From Brevibacillus brevis (GTDB lineage: Bacteria; Bacillota; Bacilli; Brevibacillales; Brevibacillaceae): 64,000 bases of DNA. Made by a program: the position numbers and the translations under genes. Shown here piece after piece: positions 34,681 through 43,861 of this stretch. Where the stretch lies: positions 3,482,001-3,546,000 of the forward strand of contig NZ_LR134338.1 of assembly GCF_900637055.1 (NCBI RefSeq), in the 5' to 3' direction. The notes beneath the pieces were generated by a model that worked only from the letters and a program-made list of their open reading frames with translations, did not search any database and was not told the origin of the DNA. Position 1 is the stretch's first letter. Each line of letters opens with the position of its first letter.

Positions 34681-35979
34681 CTACAACCTTTCGTAGCGCT
34701 TCATTTTTCTCCACAGCGTGGACCGATCCATTCCCAAAATTTTCGCCGCCTCTCCCTTGTTTCCCTTCGTTTCCGCCAAAACCTTTCGGATGACTTCTGC
34801 TTCTCTCTCTTCTTGATCTCGGAAAGATTGTCGCTGATACAGCTTCTTGGCAAAAAAAGCCGTGTCCTCCTTGCCAAGAGCGTCCTTCTTGCAAAGCAAG
34901 ACCATTCTTTCCACCACATTGCGCAGCTCTCTTACATTGCCTGGCCAGTCGTATTGTTTGAGAACGTGGAAAACGGCTTCTTCTACTTTCAGATGCCTTT
35001 TATTTTCCCGTTCCTTGATTTCTCCAATGATCGATGCCACCAAAAGTGGAATATCATCAATTCGCTCTCGCAAAGCAGGCAACTCTAGCGTCAACACATT
35101 CAATCGGAAGTACAGGTCTGAGCGAAACTGCTTTTCCTCTACCAGTCGTTCCAAATCCCGATTCGTCGCCGCGATGATTCTCACATCGACAGGGACAATG
35201 CGCTCCCCGCTGATTCTGCGGACTTTTTTCTCCTGCAAAATACGCAAGAGCAGCGCTTGGATCGGGATCGACATCTCTCCGATTTCATCGAGAAATAGCG
35301 TACCTCCGTGTGCCAATTCAAACAGCCCGGGCTTTCCGCCTTTTCGCGCGCCAGTAAAAGCGCCCTCCTCGTATCCGAACAACTCGCTCTCCAATAAATT
35401 GCCGGGGAGAGCCGCACAGTTAACCGGGATGAACGGCCCTGTTGCACGCTGGCTGCTCAAATGAATCCCTTGGGCAAACAACTCCTTGCCAGTTCCAGTC
35501 TCCCCCTGTATGAGAACCGTCGCATCTGTCCGTGCAAAAGTTTCCGCCCATTCCTTCGCTTCCCGGATGGCAAAAGATTCTCCAACGATATCCTCCAGAC
35601 GGAATTTGGCTTCCAAGCCGCTCTCCATGCTCTGCTTGCGAATGCGCATCTCCATTTTTTGAATGTCGGTGATTTCTTTAAAAGTGGACACGGCCCCAAC
35701 GATTTCACCCTCTATGACAATCGGCAAACGGTTGATGATAATTTGTCGATTCAGGATCGTTGCGATGTCTCCTATCTCTTTTTTTCCTGTTGCCAAAATT
35801 CTCAACATATCTGAATTGGGAATATAACGGGTGATTTTTTGTCCAACGATATTGCCTGGCAAACCGAGTATTTCCATCGCGTTTTTATTGACCCCGATAA
35901 TAATGGAATCCCGATCGACCGCGATGATCCCGTCGTGAGAAGCGTCCAGAATCGCCTGCATGTGGATGTCATGGATCAT
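34681..35979 (-). CDS. PAS-containing sigma-54-dependent transcriptional activator
   Basis: A 432-aa activator. A PAS domain (about residues 1-110, [18 protein letters not shown]) precedes an AAA+ domain with Walker A GETGTGKE (159-166), the sigma-54 contact loop GAFTGA (206-211) and Walker [14 protein letters not shown] Fis-type helix-turn-helix closes the protein ([20 protein letters not shown]). No receiver domain is present, so the signal is probably a ligand or redox cue sensed by PAS. It is encoded just upstream of the sigma-54 promoter for the ECF operon. Its ATG overlaps the stop of the small membrane gene. Confidence 0.92.
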   Translation of the reverse strand: MIHDIHMQAILDASHDGIIAVDRDSIIIGVNKNAMEILGLPGNIVGQKITRYIPNSDMLRILATGKKEIGDIATILNRQIIINRLPIVIEGEIVGAVSTFKEITDIQKMEMRIRKQSMESGLEAKFRLEDIVGESFAIREAKEWAETFARTDATVLIQGETGTGKELFAQGIHLSSQRATGPFIPVNCAALPGNLLESELFGYEEGAFTGARKGGKPGLFELAHGGTLFLDEIGEMSIPIQALLLRILQEKKVRRISGERIVPVDVRIIAATNRDLERLVEEKQFRSDLYFRLNVLTLELPALRERIDDIPLLVASIIGEIKERENKRHLKVEEAVFHVLKQYDWPGNVRELRNVVERMVLLCKKDALGKEDTAFFAKKLYQRQSFRDQEEREAEVIRKVLAETKGNKGEAAKILGMDRSTLWRKMKRYERL

Positions 35980-36218
35980 TTGCCTGGCTCTCCTTCCTCG
36001 GCATGCTCAAGCATGACTGCTACTTCCGGTGCTGGCCTTCTTGCCCGACGCTTTTTTCGTTTCTTTTTCCGTAAAATGAAAATGGACAGGAGCATAAGCG
36101 CAAGGATGGCGAGCTCGATCGGTTGTGCCAGCTTTGCAGAAGTCCAGCCACTCATGCCCAGCAAGTGAAAGATGACGGCTATGTAAAGGAAGATCGATGC
36201 TAGATTTTGAGCTTTCAC
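35976..36218 (-). CDS. Small membrane protein, 80 aa
   Basis: Two hydrophobic segments ([17 protein letters not shown] and [15 protein letters not shown]) are followed by a very basic stretch ([12 protein letters not shown]) and an acidic tail. A GTG start eight bases after AGAGG is chosen; another GTG lies three codons upstream. It overlaps the PAS activator gene by four bases, so the two are translationally coupled. It could tether or modulate the regulator, but that is conjecture. Confidence 0.7.
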   Translation of the reverse strand: MKAQNLASIFLYIAVIFHLLGMSGWTSAKLAQPIELAILALMLLSIFILRKKKRKKRRARRPAPEVAVMLEHAEEGEPGK

Positions 36219-36242
36219 CTGTTTCACCTCTGTTTTTTCTCG

Positions 36243-36578
36243 TTAGGGAAAGACTGCGGCAATCACTTTATCGTTGATCCCACTCTTGGAGTAATAATGA
36301 ACCGGCTTTCCTTGTTCTTTTGCATACGCAATTTCCTTGCTTGTACTGCTTCCGATATAGCCCTCTACATCGATGACGAAAATCTCGTCGGACAAATCGA
36401 TTTTTCGAAAGTGAATGTTTGCAAGAAGTTCCGCTTGCTCCTGTGATATCTCAAAGCCCTCGCTTTGTTCGAAAAAGGCTACACTCATCACAATGTTTCC
36501 TTGGAGCGTCCAATACGTATTGGCCTGCTCAAATTCCTTTTTGAATTTTGTTGACCCGCATAGTGTGATAACTTTCAT
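36243..36578 (-). CDS. Nucleoside 2-deoxyribosyltransferase-like (DUF4406-type) protein
   Basis: A 111-aa Rossmann-like protein. It starts MKVITLCGSTKFKKEFE, with the nucleotide-binding CGSTKF loop, then HFRKIDLSDEIFVIDVEGYIGSST and a closing KEIAYAKEQGKPVHYY strand-helix. These features match small deoxyribosyltransferase-like proteins. GAGGGA before the ATG at 36578 decides the start. The substrate is unknown. Confidence 0.7.
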   Translation of the reverse strand: MKVITLCGSTKFKKEFEQANTYWTLQGNIVMSVAFFEQSEGFEISQEQAELLANIHFRKIDLSDEIFVIDVEGYIGSSTSKEIAYAKEQGKPVHYYSKSGINDKVIAAVFP

Positions 36579-36636
36579 TTTGAATCCCTCTTCATACGGC
36601 TTATATATTTTTCGCAATAATCTGACTTGCCCGCTA

Positions 36637-36682
36637 CGAAAAACTCCCATGGAGCCGTGAACATAGCTCCACAGGAGAGTTG
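36637..36682 (-). terminator. Terminator after GNAT gene
   Basis: On the minus strand, AACTCTCCTGTGGAGC pairs imperfectly with GCTCCATGGGAGTT, followed by TTTTT-type tract. Confidence 0.75.
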
Positions 36683-36699
36683 GTCTTGTTGTCTTTCGA

Positions 36700-37371
36700 T
36701 TAGATAGGGAGCAGCTCCACTGTTTCTTTGCTCTCCAAGTCTTTTACCATGTCGAGCCATGCCTGTGGCTTCTGTGGAAGCACGGCGTAATAACGCTTCA
36801 AGAACGTGACGATCAGATCCGCTTCGAGCGTCGTTTGCTCTTCGTTTGTCGGCATAAAGCCCAGATCGAGTCCGGATACCGCTTCGCCGTCATTTTGCCA
36901 AGATGGATGCACATACGTAAAGTTCGTACGTTTGTAGCCCAGATGAGAGAGTACTTCACGGCGTACAAATGGGTCCATTGGCTTGATCCCGCCAAAGTTG
37001 TGTTCTTCCACACGGTACGGGTCGTAGATTTCTGCAAACATCCCGTACAGCTCCTTGCCGTTTTCAGCAGCCAGAGAGAGCAGGTCCTTTTGACGCTCTC
37101 TGGCGAGGAATCGGCCCACTCCGAGTCCTTCTCGACCGATGATCGTGAAGTCTGTCATGGCTACGTTCATGTCTGTGTAGTAACGGTATTCGGTAGCGCC
37201 CACAACTTCTCCTTCGTGTACAGCTACAAATACACGAATGCCCGGATCTTCCAGCGGTTCTTTCCACAAATCGTACTCCAAAACTTCCTCAGGCGGGAAA
37301 ACCTCTTGCATCAAACGGTGCATCTTCGCAAATAGCGGATTGTCAATATGTTGAATGCGTACGAACTCCAT
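36700..37371 (-). CDS. GNAT-like N-acetyltransferase, 223 aa
   Basis: An acetyltransferase-fold protein: VFVAVHEGEVVGATEYRYY strand pair, then FTIIGREGLGVGRFLARERQKDLL, which resembles the acetyl-CoA-binding motif A (GxGxG/A). AGAGGGG lies upstream of the ATG. It follows another GNAT gene and a nitrilase-family gene on the same strand, and the three probably form an operon ended by the terminator at 36637. Confidence 0.75.
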   Translation of the reverse strand: MEFVRIQHIDNPLFAKMHRLMQEVFPPEEVLEYDLWKEPLEDPGIRVFVAVHEGEVVGATEYRYYTDMNVAMTDFTIIGREGLGVGRFLARERQKDLLSLAAENGKELYGMFAEIYDPYRVEEHNFGGIKPMDPFVRREVLSHLGYKRTNFTYVHPSWQNDGEAVSGLDLGFMPTNEEQTTLEADLIVTFLKRYYAVLPQKPQAWLDMVKDLESKETVELLPI

Positions 37372-37412
37372 CAGTCAAATCCCCTCTCGATCGATTATGT
37401 CAGAGAAATACC

Positions 37413-38084
37413 CTACAAATGCTGCTGAAATGGATTTTTCCATTCCATGAGTGTCGCGTAGTTGCGGGATTCCTCATCTTCCAAATAATCCGCCACGACC
37501 TGAACAGGCGTGCGACCGCAGCGCATGAGAAATGTAATCACCGGGTCTCTTGCTTCCCCTGTCAGAACACGCTCCAAATACTGCTCAGGTGTCCATTGGT
37601 CTGCATAACGTCCATATCCTGGCATGCGACCTCCCCCAAGCAATCTGCGCAGTCCTTTTTGTACCACCAGCTCATACATCGCTTGCATCATCTGTTGACC
37701 CAATCCCAGCTTGCGGAAGCTCGGACGAATGCAAATGTCTACGATGTACAGCGTGTCCCCTTTGGGATCATGATTGCGGATATAACCGCTATCCGTGACA
37801 TCCTCCCACTTATGCTCAGGATGAGCCGGATCAAACTTCACGAGCAGTCCTGTCATCGAACCTGCCAAAACGCCGTCCACTTCTACACAAATGGCTCCTT
37901 CGGGGAACAGCGTAATATGGTTCGTCAGCTGCTCCTGGTTCCACCATAGCTCGGACGGGAACGGCGGGGGAAAGCTCTCCGCCTGTATTTGGATCAGCTC
38001 GAAGAAGTCTGCGCGATTGTAGTTGCGTATAACGGCTTTGCGTGGCTTGTTCCCTTCAAATACATACAGCTCTTTTCTGTACAT
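37413..38084 (-). CDS. GNAT-family N-acetyltransferase, 223 aa
   Basis: Acetyl-CoA-binding motif in YIVDICIRPSFRKLGLGQQMMQAMYEL, the classic R/QxxGxG/A pattern. It continues through VITFLMRCGRTPVQVV. The ATG at 38084 with AGGAGG six bases upstream is preferred over the ATG two codons earlier, which touches the Shine-Dalgarno sequence. GNAT domains are often encoded with, or fused to, nitrilase-family hydrolases, and this one directly follows such a gene. Confidence 0.82.
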   Translation of the reverse strand: MYRKELYVFEGNKPRKAVIRNYNRADFFELIQIQAESFPPPFPSELWWNQEQLTNHITLFPEGAICVEVDGVLAGSMTGLLVKFDPAHPEHKWEDVTDSGYIRNHDPKGDTLYIVDICIRPSFRKLGLGQQMMQAMYELVVQKGLRRLLGGGRMPGYGRYADQWTPEQYLERVLTGEARDPVITFLMRCGRTPVQVVADYLEDEESRNYATLMEWKNPFQQHL

Positions 38085-38120
38085 ATTCATCCTCCTGCTG
38101 TCCAGATCACGATGGAATGC

Positions 38121-38978
38121 TTACTTCCAGTCTGTATACAAATCAGTGCGGCGGTCGCGCCACGTTGTTACGGAGCCTTTTTCCCTCACATCGTATAGTA
38201 GTTGAATATCCAGGTCAGCGGTTACCATCATGTCGTGGTTGATTTCCCCTTCAGCAAGAACGCCTCGCGGAGGGAACGGAACATCGTTTGGCGTCAAGAT
38301 CGCCGCTTGTCCGAAGTTCGCACGCATGAAATCAACTGTCGGCAGTGAGCCTACTGTTCCAGTCAGCACGACATACACCTGGTTTTCAATCGTCCGGGCA
38401 TGACTGGTATAACGTACGCGGTGGAAGGCATGGCGATCATCCGTGCAGGATGGGCAGAAAATGACGTCTGCGCCCCGTGCTTTGGCGATGCGCACCCACT
38501 CAGGGAACTCGATGTCGTAGCAAATAATCATCGCGACCTTCCCTTTGTCGGTCTCAAAGATTTGCAACGAGTCGCCAGCCCCCATGTTCCAGCCTTTTAC
38601 TTCCCATGGCGTGATATGGATTTTTTTCTGCTGTCCTACACGTCCATCCGGGTAAAATAGAAATGCCGTATTGTAAAGCTTGCCGTTTTCCTCGATGATG
38701 TGCGTTCCACCAATCAGATACATCTCATATTGGGCAGCAAGGGAACGAAACAGCTCGACATATCGATCTGTGAAGGACGGCAATGCTGTAATCGGCAGCG
38801 CATTGCCCTGCTCGTCTCCGATCGACATGAGTTGAGTCGTGAACAGCTCCGGAAAAAGGAGAAATTCTGTGTCGTACTCTTGCGCGTTTTTCACGTAGTG
38901 CTCAACTTGATTGGCGAAGTCTTCAAAGCTATGTATGGTATGCAGATGGTACTGCACAGCGGAAACACGCATTTTCAT
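38121..38978 (-). CDS. Carbon-nitrogen hydrolase (nitrilase superfamily)
   Basis: A 285-aa hydrolase with the Glu-Lys-Cys triad: Glu in EFLLFPELFT, Lys in QQKKIHITPWE, Cys in AMIICYDIEFPEW. It hydrolyses an amide or nitrile in the cytosol. It heads the run nitrilase, GNAT, GNAT. The spacing to the next gene is about 36 bases. The combination suggests breakdown or acyl transfer of a small amide, but the substrate cannot be named. Confidence 0.88.
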   Translation of the reverse strand: MKMRVSAVQYHLHTIHSFEDFANQVEHYVKNAQEYDTEFLLFPELFTTQLMSIGDEQGNALPITALPSFTDRYVELFRSLAAQYEMYLIGGTHIIEENGKLYNTAFLFYPDGRVGQQKKIHITPWEVKGWNMGAGDSLQIFETDKGKVAMIICYDIEFPEWVRIAKARGADVIFCPSCTDDRHAFHRVRYTSHARTIENQVYVVLTGTVGSLPTVDFMRANFGQAAILTPNDVPFPPRGVLAEGEINHDMMVTADLDIQLLYDVREKGSVTTWRDRRTDLYTDWK

Positions 38979-39065
38979 GCCATTCTTCCTTCCTCAGACG
39001 TGATAAGAACCTCTAAGAATAAAATATATCAAAAACAGTCTGTAAAGTCTCGTCATTGGCTGTAT

Positions 39066-39102
39066 GAAAAAAGTCGCCTATCCGCTTAGACGGGCGACTC
39101 TC
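39066..39102 (-). terminator. Terminator after the PucR-linked catabolic operon
   Basis: On the minus strand, GTCGCC and GGCGAC form the stem (with CGTCTAAGCGG in between), followed by TTTTTTC. Confidence 0.7.
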
Positions 39103-39106
39103 TCTA

Positions 39107-40366
39107 TTATTGGGTGGTGCTCATCCGCAAAACGGTTTTGTAGAGCAGCTCTGTGCCCAGTGCAATGTCTTCATAGGCTGCGTATTCTTGCGGATTATGA
39201 CTGATACCATCCTTACAGCGGACAAAAATCATCCCGTAATCACAAACGTACGAGAGCGCCAAAGCGTCATGGAAAGGACCACTCATCAGCTCGCGCACAG
39301 AGGCACCGAGCTTGCTGCTCTCCTCATGCATGATTGCCTTTATCCAGTCGGCACAGTAACGCGGGTCACTATTCGTATCTTCCGTAATGCTATATTGCAA
39401 TCCACCTTCTACAGCGGCTAGCTCAATCGCCTCGCGCAACGCTTGTTCGCGCTCATCGCGACGCTTCAAATCGATGTCCCGCAAATCAATCGAAAAACGC
39501 ACCCGCTCGGGAATGATGTTGCGCGAATCCGGGAACACCTCCAAGTGACCGACTGTACCGACTGTTGGTGCTTGTGGATCGAGCTTTGCCAGCTCATTCA
39601 CTGCCAGTATTACTTTTGCCGCTCCGACTAGTGCATCCTTTCTCATCGGCATCGGTACGGAACCAGCGTGCCCGGCAAAGCCAGTCAGCTCGACCGTCCA
39701 CCACAAAGGCCCTGATATCGCAGACACGATTCCAATCGCTTCTTTCGCATCATCGAGAATCGGCCCCTGCTCAATATGCAGCTCCAGATAAGCACCGATG
39801 CTGCCTTTGGGATAAATAGACGCTTCCAGGCGATCAGGGTCGCAGCCAAAATCAATCAATGCCTGCCTGCGTGTGATCCCGTTTTTGTCCGTCCTCTCCA
39901 AGTCCGTCGGGTCCAGCATCCCGAGAATGCCTTTGGAACCAAACAGTCCTTTTTGAAACCGGCATCCTTCTTCGTCACAAAACGCAACGACCTCAATAGG
40001 CTGGGCAGGCATGATCCCTTGTTCATTCAACGTCTGGACGACCTCTAGCCCCCCCAATACCCCGATCACCCCATCGTACTGACCGCCGTATGGCTGCGAA
40101 TCGATATGCGAGCCAATCATCAAGAGCGGAGCTTGCTCATCCTTCCCCGCCATCCGACCAATCAAATTGCCAAAGTCATCGATCCGCGTCTGAAGGCCGG
40201 CTTCTTCCATCCAGCTACGCACCAGCTCTACGCCTGCCCGATCTTCAGCGGACAAAGCGAGTCGACATACACCCGTTTCGCCTATTTTCCCGATTTGCGC
40301 CAATTGCTCGATTCGTTTTTGCAACCGTTCTTCATTGATCGCAAGCTTTCTCGCTTTTACGTTCAT
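39107..40366 (-). CDS. M20-family amidohydrolase (allantoate / N-carbamoyl-L-amino acid hydrolase type)
   Basis: A 419-aa two-metal hydrolase: His in GSHIDSQPYGGQYDG with the metal Asp, Glu-Glu in CDEEGCRF, and His in LELHIEQG. The layout GxxYDGxxGVLGGLE and FAGHAGSVPM is that of allantoate amidohydrolases and N-carbamoylases rather than peptidases. It overlaps the amidohydrolase gene by four bases. With a divergent PucR regulator this suggests use of a ureide or carbamoyl amide, though classical allantoin genes are missing. Confidence 0.88.
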   Translation of the reverse strand: MNVKARKLAINEERLQKRIEQLAQIGKIGETGVCRLALSAEDRAGVELVRSWMEEAGLQTRIDDFGNLIGRMAGKDEQAPLLMIGSHIDSQPYGGQYDGVIGVLGGLEVVQTLNEQGIMPAQPIEVVAFCDEEGCRFQKGLFGSKGILGMLDPTDLERTDKNGITRRQALIDFGCDPDRLEASIYPKGSIGAYLELHIEQGPILDDAKEAIGIVSAISGPLWWTVELTGFAGHAGSVPMPMRKDALVGAAKVILAVNELAKLDPQAPTVGTVGHLEVFPDSRNIIPERVRFSIDLRDIDLKRRDEREQALREAIELAAVEGGLQYSITEDTNSDPRYCADWIKAIMHEESSKLGASVRELMSGPFHDALALSYVCDYGMIFVRCKDGISHNPQEYAAYEDIALGTELLYKTVLRMSTTQ

Positions 40367-41985
40367 GCTTGCAGAACCTCCTCATCTTGGCGTTGATAGA
40401 CGAACTCCCCATCTATCATCGTTTTGTCTACGCGCAGCTCTTTGATGCGATCTGTAGAGGTTGCCAAAATATCGCCGTCCAGCACCACGAGATCAGCCAG
40501 CTTCCCGACTTCAATACTCCCTTTGATCCCCTCCTCAAAACTGGCGTACGCTCCGTTCCAGGTAAACATACGGATTGCCTCCATAATGCTGACCCTTTGA
40601 TTGATCCCCACATCCTGACCTGTTTTACTCAACCGATTAACGGCAGCATGAATCCCGATCAGCGGATTGAAATCAGTCACGGGACTATCCGACGCTCCTG
40701 CTGCAATGATCCCCGCGTCGAACTGATCCCTAGCCGGAAACATATGCTCGACACGCTCTCCGATGTTGTTCACATACGAATCTCCGTAATCGTAGATAAA
40801 AGCAGGATTCGGGATGGGTACGACACCTAGCCGAGCCATTCTCGCCAACAGATCTGGCGCAGATACACCCGCATGTTCAATTCGATGTCGGTGGTTCTCG
40901 CGCGGATGTGCTTCTAGTGCCGTTTCAAAGCATGTCAGCAGCATGTCAATCGCTCGATCTCCCTGGGCATGAGCGGTAATTTGAAAACCTCTTGCATGTG
41001 CCTCTCCCAAAATGGTATTCAACTCGTCCTGTTCATAGTAGAGAATTCCGTAATCATCTGGTCGGCTGGTGAACGGTTCACGCATGGCCATCGTGGGCGC
41101 AATGCTTGCCCCATCTGTAAAAACTTTCGCGGGTCCGATACGGAAGCGAGCATTCCCTGTACCCGTTACCATTCCGGCATCGATCATCTTTCGGACAAAA
41201 TCATCGGATTGATTCAGCGCACAAACCATTGCATAGATGCGAACTTTCACATCACCTTCCTGTACCGCTTTTTGCATCGCCCGATAGTTCTCCGGACCGT
41301 ATCCTCCCGCATCGTGGACACTAGTAATACCCGCAGCAACAAAGTCTTCCGAAGCCAATTGTAGGCCTTGAATATACTCGGTTTCTGTAAAGGCAGCTTT
41401 TTCAAACATGTTCATATGTGCCGTTTCGATGAGGAATCCGGTTAGCTCACCATCTGCATCACGATCAATACGTCCACCTTGGGGATCGGCTGTGTTTCGG
41501 TCATAACCCGCAATGGCAAGCGCTCTGCTGTTTACGACAGAATGATGAGCGCACGTCCTCATGACAAAAACAGGATGCGCTGTCGTCACTTCATCCAGCT
41601 CGGCAAGCGTCGGATAACGCTGCTCGACCATGAGATTTTCATCGAAACCACATGCCCTTACCCATTCCCCTCTGGGTGTTTTTTCCGCTTGTTCTCTCAG
41701 TGCAGTGAGCAGGTCAGCAATCGACCGGATCTTTCTCGCTTTGCAATCGACCCCCAGCTTGTTCGTACCGTAAATCGTAATATGCAGGTGGGCATCGATA
41801 AAGCCGGGCAACAGACTCTTCCCTTGCAAATCAATGACGTTTGTATGTGATTGAATCAACTGTTTCACATCTTCACTAGACCCGACAGCAAGGATGCGAT
41901 TCCCTCTGACTGCCACTGCCTCTGCCACCCGATTTTCTTGATCTACCGTGATCACCTGTCCATTGAGAAAAACAGTATCTGCCAT
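40363..41985 (-). CDS. YtcJ-like metal-dependent amidohydrolase
   Basis: A 540-aa amidohydrolase-superfamily protein starting MADTVFLNGQVITVD. The first metal motif is PGFIDAHLHITIYG, and SLLPGF is typical of the YtcJ/Amidohydro_3 group. Further ligands lie in QITAHAQGDRA and HRIEHAGV, with the closing Asp in AASDSPV. AAAGGAGG lies upstream of the ATG at 41985. It would hydrolyse a cyclic or linear amide whose product passes to the M20 hydrolase encoded next. Confidence 0.88.
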   Translation of the reverse strand: MADTVFLNGQVITVDQENRVAEAVAVRGNRILAVGSSEDVKQLIQSHTNVIDLQGKSLLPGFIDAHLHITIYGTNKLGVDCKARKIRSIADLLTALREQAEKTPRGEWVRACGFDENLMVEQRYPTLAELDEVTTAHPVFVMRTCAHHSVVNSRALAIAGYDRNTADPQGGRIDRDADGELTGFLIETAHMNMFEKAAFTETEYIQGLQLASEDFVAAGITSVHDAGGYGPENYRAMQKAVQEGDVKVRIYAMVCALNQSDDFVRKMIDAGMVTGTGNARFRIGPAKVFTDGASIAPTMAMREPFTSRPDDYGILYYEQDELNTILGEAHARGFQITAHAQGDRAIDMLLTCFETALEAHPRENHRHRIEHAGVSAPDLLARMARLGVVPIPNPAFIYDYGDSYVNNIGERVEHMFPARDQFDAGIIAAGASDSPVTDFNPLIGIHAAVNRLSKTGQDVGINQRVSIMEAIRMFTWNGAYASFEEGIKGSIEVGKLADLVVLDGDILATSTDRIKELRVDKTMIDGEFVYQRQDEEVLQA

Positions 41986-42011
41986 ATGACTGCCTCCTTT
42001 AGGAATAAGTA

Positions 42012-43502
42012 TTAAAGAGTTGATGTGCCTTCTGTGTTTGCTGCATGACGATTGAGTGCAAAAAGATGCTTCGTCACAAATGTCACAGCAAACATCACGA
42101 CGAGATTGACTAGCAATGCCACGACACCAATGTTCAAGTCTTTGACAACGGCTGGCCAATTTGGAAACATGGTTGCAATCGTCACTTGGAAAATGGTCAC
42201 ATACGCAACGGTAGACACGCCGCATATAATCCCGGCAAACGCACCGTATTTATTCACCCATGGCTTGGCAGGGAGACTGAAAAGCAATGCCGGGAATAAC
42301 TGTGTGACCAAGCTGTAGCCCATTAATAACAGCGTAACGAGCGTATCTCCCCCACTCAGTGCAAAATAAAGCGAGACCAACGAGATGACAGGCACCAACC
42401 ATTTGGCAATCCGGGCGATTTGTGCATCAGACGTGTGCGGAGCCATGACTTTGTACACATTTTTCGCCAAGAGTGTCGCCCCGGTCATCAATAGCATCGA
42501 GCCTGGTACGAGTGCCGTTAGCAAGCCTGCCGCTCCAATAATCCCGACTACCCACGGATCGAATGTTTGCAACGACAGACGGAGCAAGGACAAATCGCCG
42601 TCCGCCCCTTTTAAACCAGGTACTTGCAGAATCGCGGTAAAGCCGACAAAGAACACAAACAGCAGCATCAAGGTATAGAGCGGCAGCATGATCGTATTTT
42701 TGCGGAACACATTTTCATTTTTCGCTGAAAACACAGAGCCGAACGTATGCGGCCACATGTAAAAGCCAAACACTGTGACCAGCACCGTAGAAATGTACCA
42801 GGAAATGCTTAATCCCTCTTCGGGGAAAGTCAAGAAACCAGGATTGGAGGCTTGTACGGCTTCAAACATTGGCTGGATGCCCCCGTAGTAATGAAACGGA
42901 AGGTAAAGCCCAAGGAAAACGACGACAAAGAAAATCATGATGTCTTTGATCGCAGCCGTCCAAGCCGAACCGTGAATTCCCGAGATCATGACGTAAATGG
43001 TAACAGCGATGACCCCGATCCATATCGCAGCAGCAGGCGAAATCGAGCCATAGGAAGCTTCCGATACAATGATCCCAAGGCCTTTGAATTGGAGGACGAG
43101 ATACGGGATAATCGCAATAACTCCGACTGCGGCGACCAAAATGCCAAGTATCGGGCTATTGTATTTGCTCACAAAAAAATCGGATTGGGAGACGAGCTTG
43201 TGCTCTTTGGCATACCGCCAAATTGGCGGCAAGAGCCAATAGGAAATGACATAGGCGAGGGAAATGTAAGAGAGAACGTAATAAGATGGTGCCCCTTTGG
43301 AGTACGCCCAACCGCTGCCCCCCAAAAAGGTGAATGTCGTATAAATCTCGCCTGCTACCAGCAAGAAAATAAAGATCGAACCAAAACCTCTACCGCCAAC
43401 GGTCCATTGTTCCATATTCATGTCTTTCCCTTTTTGCGCACGAATACCGGAGTAGAAGGACAGCAATAAAAAGGAAAAAATAATGATCAAGGCAATATTC
43501 AT
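42012..43502 (-). CDS. Sodium:solute symporter (SSF family)
   Basis: A 496-aa permease with about twelve to thirteen membrane segments. The N-terminal MNIALIIIFSFLLLSFYSGI precedes the sodium-site region GEIYTTFTFLGGSGWAYSKG, typical of SSF transporters. GAAGGAGGA precedes the ATG at 43502, which overlaps the DUF3311 gene stop. It probably imports the compound degraded by the two hydrolases downstream. Confidence 0.88.
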   Translation of the reverse strand: MNIALIIIFSFLLLSFYSGIRAQKGKDMNMEQWTVGGRGFGSIFIFLLVAGEIYTTFTFLGGSGWAYSKGAPSYYVLSYISLAYVISYWLLPPIWRYAKEHKLVSQSDFFVSKYNSPILGILVAAVGVIAIIPYLVLQFKGLGIIVSEASYGSISPAAAIWIGVIAVTIYVMISGIHGSAWTAAIKDIMIFFVVVFLGLYLPFHYYGGIQPMFEAVQASNPGFLTFPEEGLSISWYISTVLVTVFGFYMWPHTFGSVFSAKNENVFRKNTIMLPLYTLMLLFVFFVGFTAILQVPGLKGADGDLSLLRLSLQTFDPWVVGIIGAAGLLTALVPGSMLLMTGATLLAKNVYKVMAPHTSDAQIARIAKWLVPVISLVSLYFALSGGDTLVTLLLMGYSLVTQLFPALLFSLPAKPWVNKYGAFAGIICGVSTVAYVTIFQVTIATMFPNWPAVVKDLNIGVVALLVNLVVMFAVTFVTKHLFALNRHAANTEGTSTL

Positions 43503-43696
43503 TGGCCGTCCTCCTTCGTAGCAGGGTCGATTTTGTTGAGGAATGCCATGATGACGGAAGTTAAGACAACCCAGAGAACGATCCAAAATAGGACAAACGG
43601 CATGCCTAAAACATAAGGCTCAACCCGATTCACAAACGGAATTCCTCCCAGCATCCCAATGAACGGCAGTACCCCTAGCCAATCTCTCGCTTTCAT
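43499..43696 (-). CDS. DUF3311 small membrane protein, SSF partner
   Basis: A 65-aa protein with two hydrophobic segments (LGVLPFIGMLGGIPFVNRV and VLFWIVLWVVLTSVIMAFL) and an intervening YVLGMPFV. DUF3311 proteins are almost always encoded beside a sodium:solute symporter and may be an accessory subunit. GGGGGAG before the ATG at 43696 decides the start. First gene of the operon. Confidence 0.8.
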   Translation of the reverse strand: MKARDWLGVLPFIGMLGGIPFVNRVEPYVLGMPFVLFWIVLWVVLTSVIMAFLNKIDPATKEDGQ

Positions 43697-43733
43697 GCAA
43701 CTCCCCCCAGTTTGCTCGATTTGTCCCATTGCC

Positions 43734-43756
43734 TGTACACATCCTGGACATGTACA
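43734..43756. promoter_or_regulatory. Candidate PucR operator in the divergent intergenic region
   Basis: TGTACA at 43734-43739 and again at 43751-43756, 17 bases apart, in the region between the symporter operon (-) and the PucR-type gene (+). Spacing of nearly two helical turns suits a dimeric regulator. Confidence 0.4.
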
Positions 43757-43861
43757 TTAGTATTATCGAAAAATTCAAATATCTCCTTTGTTCACATGGC
43801 TAGAAAACGGAACAGGGTTTTGTGCAAGTAGCTAAAAGATGATGAAGGCATGGTGAGCGTA

